From positions 1 through 64,000 of the forward strand of contig JAPPLW010000110.1 of the NCBI GenBank assembly GCA_028819345.1: DNA of 64,000 nucleotides, in the 5' to 3' direction. The notes beneath the pieces are model-generated. The model was not told the DNA's origin and made no database searches. It saw nothing but the letters and a program-made list of their open reading frames with translations. Every line of letters begins with the position of its first letter. The stretch's first letter is position 1. Of this stretch, positions 60,052-64,000 are shown in pieces. The translations under genes were made by a program, and so were the position numbers. The DNA comes from a bacterium (GTDB lineage Bacteria > Actinomycetota > Acidimicrobiia > Spongiisociales > ZC4RG35).

Positions 60052-60355
60052 CGCTCTTCGAAGCGCTGACCGAGGACTTGCCGGTCCCCGATTTGGAGTC
60101 GGAGGAGTCGTCGCCCCTCTTCTGGCTCTTCTGTTCCCCGGAGGTCTTTCCGTTGGTCCCGGCCGAGGCGGGGTTGGGCTTTCGGGAGTCGGTCACGTAG
60201 AACCCGGACCCCTTGAAGACCACTCCTCGGGCGTGAAACACCTTCCGCAGCGGACCCCCGCATGATTCGTGCCGGGTCAGAGGAGCGTCGCTGAAGGACT
60301 GCCATACCTCCAGGCTGTCACCGCACTGGCGACAAAGGTACTCATAGGTGGGCAT
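60032..60355 (-). CDS. FmdB family zinc ribbon protein
   Basis: The 107-residue protein begins MPTYEYLCRQCGDSLEV with the FmdB zinc ribbon; the metal ligands appear to be C8, C11, and HESC in place of the usual CxxC, so a CCHC site. LRKVFHARGVVFKGSGFYVTD completes the domain; the tail from about residue 65 is Ser/Lys-rich and disordered. FmdB-like proteins are putative regulators of unknown target. It is divergent from plsY and upstream of the SAF gene, and its last codons are part of the duplicated unit. Confidence 0.85.
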   Translation of the reverse strand: MPTYEYLCRQCGDSLEVWQSFSDAPLTRHESCGGPLRKVFHARGVVFKGSGFYVTDSRKPNPASAGTNGKTSGEQKSQKRGDDSSDSKSGTGKSSVSASKSESSSSE

Positions 60356-60426
60356 GGCGTGACGATCCGGTTCGGTTTACGCGGTGGGAATCCACAACCA
60401 GGATACCTCCCCACGGCACCGGGGCA

Positions 60427-60432
60427 TAAACT
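60427..60432 (+). promoter_or_regulatory. TANNNT -10 box before plsY
   Basis: TAAACT ends 10 nt before the plsY ATG at 60443, with no ribosome binding site between them; consistent with a leaderless transcript. Confidence 0.4.
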
Positions 60433-60442
60433 GGTTTGCAAT

Positions 60443-61045
60443 ATGGAGTTACCCGTCTGGGCGGCCGTCGCCCTCGCCTACCTGATAGGTTCGATCGATT
60501 TCGCCATCTTCGTGGCGCGCCTCCACGGCGTGGACATCCGCTCGGAGGGGAGCGGCAACCCCGGAACGGCCAACGTATTCCGGGTGGTGGGGATAGTTCC
60601 GGGGATCCTGGTGCTGGTTGGCGACCTGCTGAAGGGGTTGGTTGCCGCCTACCTCGGCTGGTTGGCGGCGGGATCGGTTGATCCGGTCGGATCTTGGGTT
60701 GTGATGCTGGCCGGGACCGCTGCGGTGATCGGACACTGTTACCCGGTGTTTCACAGGTTTCGGGGAGGGAAGGGGATGGCGACGCTGTTCGGAGCGATGC
60801 TCTTCATCCTGCCCCTCGTGACGGTGGTGGCGGCGGTGGTGTGGGGGCTGGTGGCCAGGGTGGCGAAATTCCCCGCCGCCGGGTCCTGCTCGGTGGCGAT
60901 TGCTTACCTGCCGATCGGATACTGGCAGGGTATGGACCTTCCGTCACTGTTGTGGCTGCTGCTGGCGGTGGTGCTGATCCTTTACCGCCACAGGTCGAAT
61001 CTAGTCACCTGGAGGGAGAGAAGGTCCGGGTCGGACACGGCGTGA
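60443..61045 (+). CDS. plsY: Acyl-phosphate:glycerol-3-phosphate acyltransferase PlsY
   Basis: PlsY makes lysophosphatidate, the first step of phospholipid synthesis, in the membrane. The three family motifs are present: GSGNPGTANVFR near residues 36-47, GHCYPVFHRFRGGKGMAT near 95-112 and a C-terminal helix-rich part ending RHRSNL. Its 200 residues form five helices. The start lies at the beginning of the PlsY homology. The stop overlaps moeA by GTGA. Confidence 0.9.
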   Translation: MELPVWAAVALAYLIGSIDFAIFVARLHGVDIRSEGSGNPGTANVFRVVGIVPGILVLVGDLLKGLVAAYLGWLAAGSVDPVGSWVVMLAGTAAVIGHCYPVFHRFRGGKGMATLFGAMLFILPLVTVVAAVVWGLVARVAKFPAAGSCSVAIAYLPIGYWQGMDLPSLLWLLLAVVLILYRHRSNLVTWRERRSGSDTA

Positions 61046-62295
61046 CCACCGAGGAGATGAAACCGTTGGCCGCCGCCCGGCGGGAGGTTCTGTCGGCGAT
61101 GCGGCTACTGCCCGTCGTCGAAGTCCCTCTCGACGAGGCCCAGGGGTTGGCCCTGGCTTCCGACGTGATCGCTCCTCATGCGGTCCCCTCGTTTGCCAAC
61201 TCCGCCATGGACGGCTATGCCGTGAGGGTGGCGGATGTGGCGGACCCCCCGGTGGAGTTGCACATCTCCGAGGACGTGCCGGCCGGTCATGTCGCGTCGG
61301 GTTCGGTCCGGCCGGGGAGCGTCATCAAAATCATGACCGGCGCCCCGATTCCCGAAGGGGCGGAGGCGGTGGTGAAGGTGGAGGACACCGAGCCGGTTCC
61401 GGGAGGCAGGGTGAGGATCATGGCCTCGGTGGCGATGAGCACCGCGGTGAGACCTGCGGGAGGGGACCTGGCGGAGGGTCAACTGGTCATGCCGGCCGGA
61501 GTGCGACTGGGCCCCGTCCACCTCGGGGTCCTCGCCACTATCGGCGTCTCGGCGCCCCAGGTGAGAAGAAGGGCAAGGGTGGCGGTGCTTTCCACCGGAG
61601 ACGAGCTTTTCCCCGCCGACTCACAGAGCCTTCCCCCGGGTGGAATACGCGACTCCAACCGGCCTCTCCTGAAAGGCCTTCTGTCCGATGTGGGCGTCGA
61701 GATCGTCGACATGGGGATCATTCCCGACCAGGAGGATCGACTGCGCGCCGCTTTGAAGGAGGCGTCGGCCGGCGCCGATGTGACCGTCACCTCCGGCGGG
61801 GTCTCCATGGGTGAGTACGATCTGGTGAAACAGGTGCTGTCGAGCCTGGGCGATGTCGAGTTGTGGAAGGTTGCGATGCAGCCCGCCAAGCCGTTCGCAT
61901 TCGGGCACATCCACGGCACCCCGTTGTTCGGCTTGCCCGGCAACCCGGTCTCGGCGCTGGTGGCGTTCGAACAATTCGTCCGCCCGTCCCTATTGAAGAT
62001 GATGGGGGCGCGGGCGCTGTTTCGGCCGCGGGTGCCGGCCGTGGCCGGACACCCTCTCCGCACCAACCCGGCGAAGACCGTGTTCGTCCGGGTGGTGGTG
62101 GGTCTGCAGGACGGGCGGATGGTGGCCCGCTCATCGGGTGGTCAGGGGTCGAATGTGTTGTCCGCCGCGGCGGTGGCCAATGGCATGGCCGTGGTTCCCA
62201 GAGGCGTGGCCTCCGTGGGCGAAGGGGAGCCGGTGGCGGTCGAGATGTTGCGGTCTCCGGAGTCCCGGACCGAGGAGGAGGCGCCGGATGAGTGA
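61042..62295 (+). CDS. moeA: Molybdopterin molybdotransferase MoeA
   Basis: MoeA inserts molybdate into adenylylated molybdopterin. FANSAMDGYAVRVADV near residues 51-66, KIMTGAPIPEGAEAVVKVED near 95-114, the domain III VLSTGDELFP near 183-192 and SGGVSMGEYDLV near 252-263, and LPGNPVSALV near 299 are all in place. At 417 residues it is full length. The GTG overlaps the plsY stop; moaC follows with an 8-nt overlap, forming a small molybdenum cofactor unit. Confidence 0.93.
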   Translation: MTTEEMKPLAAARREVLSAMRLLPVVEVPLDEAQGLALASDVIAPHAVPSFANSAMDGYAVRVADVADPPVELHISEDVPAGHVASGSVRPGSVIKIMTGAPIPEGAEAVVKVEDTEPVPGGRVRIMASVAMSTAVRPAGGDLAEGQLVMPAGVRLGPVHLGVLATIGVSAPQVRRRARVAVLSTGDELFPADSQSLPPGGIRDSNRPLLKGLLSDVGVEIVDMGIIPDQEDRLRAALKEASAGADVTVTSGGVSMGEYDLVKQVLSSLGDVELWKVAMQPAKPFAFGHIHGTPLFGLPGNPVSALVAFEQFVRPSLLKMMGARALFRPRVPAVAGHPLRTNPAKTVFVRVVVGLQDGRMVARSSGGQGSNVLSAAAVANGMAVVPRGVASVGEGEPVAVEMLRSPESRTEEEAPDE

Positions 62296-62764
62296 AGAAC
62301 TTGCCTTCTCGCACCTGGACGAGCGGGGAGAGGTGCGGATGGTGGAAGTAGGGGAGAAACCCGAGACGATGCGGCGGGCGGTTGCGGAGGCTCACGTTCG
62401 GTTGGATCCCGAAGTGCGGCGCTCGCTCCTGGAAGGGTCGCTTCCCAAGGGAGATGCCTTGGCGGCGGTGAGGCTGGCGGGGATCATGGCTGCCAAGCGC
62501 ACTTCCGAACTCATCCCGCTTTGCCACCCGCTCCCTCTCTCGGGGATCGAGATGAGGGTGGCTCCGACTTCCGAAGGGGTTTCCATAACCGCCGCGGTGC
62601 GGACCACCGCCCGGACGGGAGTGGAGATGGAATCGATGGTGGCCGCTTCCGTGGCGTCTCTGGCCCTCTATGACATGGTCAAGGGGCTGGACAGGGGAGC
62701 GGTGATCGGCCCGATCCGCTTGCTGGAGAAGACCGGCGGCAAGTCGGGCGACTGGAGAGTGTAG
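62288..62764 (+). CDS. moaC: Cyclic pyranopterin monophosphate synthase MoaC
   Basis: MoaC makes cPMP from the MoaA product. The 158 residues show the family blocks FSHLDERGEVRMVEVGEKPETMRRA at the start, KRTSELIPLCHPLPLSGIEM near 76-95, and TGVEMESMVAASVASLALYDMVKG near 115-138 with catalytic Lys and Asp (DMVKGLDRG). The ATG at 62288 overlaps moeA by 8 nt. MoaA is not in the window. Confidence 0.95.
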   Translation: MSEELAFSHLDERGEVRMVEVGEKPETMRRAVAEAHVRLDPEVRRSLLEGSLPKGDALAAVRLAGIMAAKRTSELIPLCHPLPLSGIEMRVAPTSEGVSITAAVRTTARTGVEMESMVAASVASLALYDMVKGLDRGAVIGPIRLLEKTGGKSGDWRV

Positions 62765-62866
62765 AGGCGTAGGAAGGACGGGCCCGCGGGGGCCTTGGCG
62801 CCACGGAGGCGCCGATCTGTCCGTCACGCCACCGGGGCGGCAACCCCTCCGTTCCTGCGAGGTTGG

Positions 62867-62872
62867 TATACT
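62867..62872 (+). promoter_or_regulatory. TANNNT -10 box before small membrane protein gene
   Basis: TATACT, near consensus and preceded by TTGG, ends 10 nt before the ATG at 62883. It is the clearest of the leaderless-promoter candidates. Confidence 0.5.
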
Positions 62873-62882
62873 CGTCTCGGTT

Positions 62883-63350
62883 ATGGCCGCTTTGATGATC
62901 GCCCTGTTCGTCATTCTTGTGGCTTGGGGATGGTATCTCGTACCCAAGAAGACCGGCGCTCACAAGTCCTCGCGGCTGAGCTTTGGCCGCCAGCAATCCA
63001 AGAGTGGCCGGGCCCCGGAAGTAACGGTCATCCCGGTGGCGCGAGCCGTCGGCAACCCCGGTTACGGCGAGCATGTCCCCGGCGCTCCCGGGCCGCCTTC
63101 GGCGGCATCGGCACGGCGTAGCAGGATTAGAGGAGTCCTCGTGGCAATGGCGGTTATCTCTGCGGCGGTTGCCCTGTACACCCGCTCGCTCAATTGGTTG
63201 CTCACCCACATAGGCATGGACGCCCTGCTGCTTATCTACTACGGACTGTCCCTCCAGGTGCAGAGCAGGGTCGCCTCGCTGTCCCGTTCCCCGGGCGTCG
63301 GTAGCGCGGGGCGGTCCGATCCGATCCTGAGGCGAGTGGTAGGGGGCTGA
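62883..63350 (+). CDS. Hypothetical small membrane protein
   Basis: A 155-residue protein with a signal-like first helix (residues about 2-18, ALMIALFVILVAWGWYL), a long polar region rich in Pro, Gly and Ser, and a pair of hydrophobic segments near 85-98 and 106-120. I recognise no family; similar small proteins precede tRNA-Ala genes in some actinobacteria, but this is weak recall. The ATG follows a TANNNT box. Confidence 0.6.
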   Translation: MAALMIALFVILVAWGWYLVPKKTGAHKSSRLSFGRQQSKSGRAPEVTVIPVARAVGNPGYGEHVPGAPGPPSAASARRSRIRGVLVAMAVISAAVALYTRSLNWLLTHIGMDALLLIYYGLSLQVQSRVASLSRSPGVGSAGRSDPILRRVVGG

Positions 63351-63397
63351 ACCCTCCCGGGAGCAGCGAGGGGGACTGGTAAACTGCCTTGCGGCGC

Positions 63398-63474
63398 GGG
63401 GGTGTAGCTCAGCTCGGCAGAGCGCTTCGTTCGCAACGAAGAGGCCACGGGTTCAAATCCCGTCACCTCCACCA
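63398..63474 (+). tRNA. tRNA-Ala (anticodon CGC)
   Basis: Acceptor GGGGGTG pairs with CACCTCC and includes the G3-U70 wobble that defines alanine tRNAs; anticodon stem CTTCG/CGAAG with loop TTCGCAA (anticodon CGC, reads GCG); T arm ACGGG-TTCAAAT-CCCGT; discriminator A, and an encoded CCA end (63472-63474). A TAAACT box at 63380-63385 may be its -10. It is the probable integration site of the element that follows. Confidence 0.95.
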
Positions 63475-63710
63475 GCTACGGGTTTCGCTTTTTCTCCGTT
63501 CGTAACGGTTCCACCGGTTTCTTGAGGTTTCATATGGGCCTGGTATCCCTGGTAGATGGCCCTAAACGCAGTGTTCAGGGTGAGGTGTCAAGCTGTCCGT
63601 CCAAGGTTCTTGACTTTCCTCTAAGTTTCTGGTAGTTTCATCGCATTGTGGGACAGTCTGTGGGACAGAATAGTGCAATTCCCTAAAAACGTCGTGCTCA
63701 AGAAAGGCAT
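63475..63710 (+). other. Element edge between tRNA-Ala and integrase (attachment-arm region)
   Basis: No gene; composition turns AT-richer right after the tRNA. CCGTT/AACGG (63496-63508) forms a hairpin, CCTGGTA occurs twice with a 9-bp period in the stretch around 63540-63560, and TGTGGGACAG occurs at 63647-63656 and 63659-63668. Such short repeats in front of a tRNA-linked integrase gene are where arm-type integrase or excisionase sites would lie. The attachment core itself is expected inside the 3' half of tRNA-Ala. Confidence 0.5.
63610..63638 (+). promoter_or_regulatory. Candidate integrase promoter
   Basis: TTGACT (63610-63615), a 17-bp spacer and TAGTTT (63633-63638). Transcription near 63645 would begin right at the paired TGTGGGACAG repeats, which could be an operator in the integrase leader. 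Confidence 0.6.
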
Positions 63711-64000
63711 ATGATGGCGAAACTAACCGCCCAGCGAGTCCGCTCGCTGAAGGAACCCGGGAAATACGGCGATCAAAACGGTCTAATGTTGCGGGTCACA
63801 CCAACCGGGTCAAAGCAGTGGATCTGGCGAGGGACCATTCGGGGTAGGCGCCGCGACCTCGGCCTCGGCGGATTCCCATACGTCACCCTAAGGGAAGCCC
63901 GAACCAAAGCGTTCGAGTATCGAAGGATCGCCCGGCAAGGCGGGGATCCCACCGCGGGTCGGTCCACTGTGCCGACATTCCGAGAGGCCACCGAGAGGGT
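63711..64000 (+). CDS. P4-type tyrosine recombinase/integrase, N-terminal part (runs off window)
   Basis: The open frame starts MMAKLTAQRVRSLKEPGKYG, then has DQNGLMLRVTPTGSKQWIW and GRRRDLGLGGFPYVTLREAR, the arm-DNA-binding domain (DUF4102) of P4-type phage integrases. There is no stop before position 64000, and the catalytic Arg, His and Tyr lie beyond the window. AAGAAAGG precedes the ATGs at 63711 and 63714. Its location 237 bp after tRNA-Ala marks an integrated prophage or genomic island whose other genes are not visible. Confidence 0.85.
   Translation, partial: MMAKLTAQRVRSLKEPGKYGDQNGLMLRVTPTGSKQWIWRGTIRGRRRDLGLGGFPYVTLREARTKAFEYRRIARQGGDPTAGRSTVPTFREATER

Noticed and set aside
59219-60265. 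A 348-codon plus-strand open frame with an internal protein repeat
   Set aside because: It is antisense to the SAF genes and fmdB; the apparent protein repeat only reflects the 432-bp DNA duplication.

Overview
The window is GC-rich bacterial chromosome that reads as a core-genome segment of an actinobacterium, most likely of the Acidimicrobiia or a neighbouring lineage. This placement is inferred from gene order and style: a division and wall (dcw) cluster running mraZ-rsmH-ftsL-ftsI-murE-mraY-murD-ftsW-murG-murC-murB-ftsQ-ftsZ-pgeF-yggS-sepF-yggT-divIVA with no ftsA, a secretin-less Tad pilus operon, Thr-rich linkers in exported proteins, and many GTG/TTG starts. No rRNA gene or CRISPR array was seen.

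Layout. 1-16946: the dcw cluster, nearly all genes overlapping by ATGA/GTGA, with a candidate MraZ operator and promoter in front and a long RNA hairpin over the rsmH start. 16949-26669: ileS on the minus strand, then DUF167, a DksA/TraR zinc finger, lspA, an RluD-type pseudouridine synthase, a rhomboid protease and dnaE. 26771-34954: an MscS channel, a small conserved protein, a double-domain ThyX-like protein, a small membrane protein, a thioesterase, nth, a MATE exporter, a YczE-like membrane protein, a methyltransferase and ccdA. 35001-44754: tryptophan genes trpE and trpCFBA, split by ygfZ and a five-gene module (E1 alpha and beta of a 2-oxoacid dehydrogenase, a free lipoyl domain, an SDR and a sugar-isomerase-like TIM barrel). 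44887-50385: a beta-propeller lipoprotein, a crotonase, an SRPBCC protein, an anchored DUF1524/Excalibur nuclease, tRNA-Gln and tRNA-Glu.

50564-58147: an excisionase-type HTH protein, a divergent conserved protein, and a Tad/Flp pilus operon (CpaB-CpaE-CpaF-TadB-TadC-Flp-TadE-TadE-TadG-like). 58173-60355 (minus strand): uppP, a SAF-domain protein, a perfect 432-bp tandem duplication that makes a truncated SAF copy, and fmdB. 60443-62764: plsY, moeA, moaC. 62883-64000: a small membrane protein, tRNA-Ala, and the start of a P4-type tyrosine integrase beside the tRNA, which marks the edge of an integrated element running off the window.

How the genes work together: the left block makes lipid II precursors (MurC, MurB, MurD, MurE, MraY, MurG; MurF is missing here) and the septal machine that uses them (FtsW, FtsI, FtsL, FtsQ, FtsZ, SepF, DivIVA); UppP on the right recycles the same lipid carrier. 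The most notable observations are the rsmH start-codon hairpin, the 432-bp tandem duplication, a recurring TANNNT box 6-10 nt before many start codons that suggests leaderless transcripts, the E1/free-lipoyl module inside the trp region, and the tRNA-Ala integration junction. No complete novel defence or metabolic system could be proven from sequence alone.
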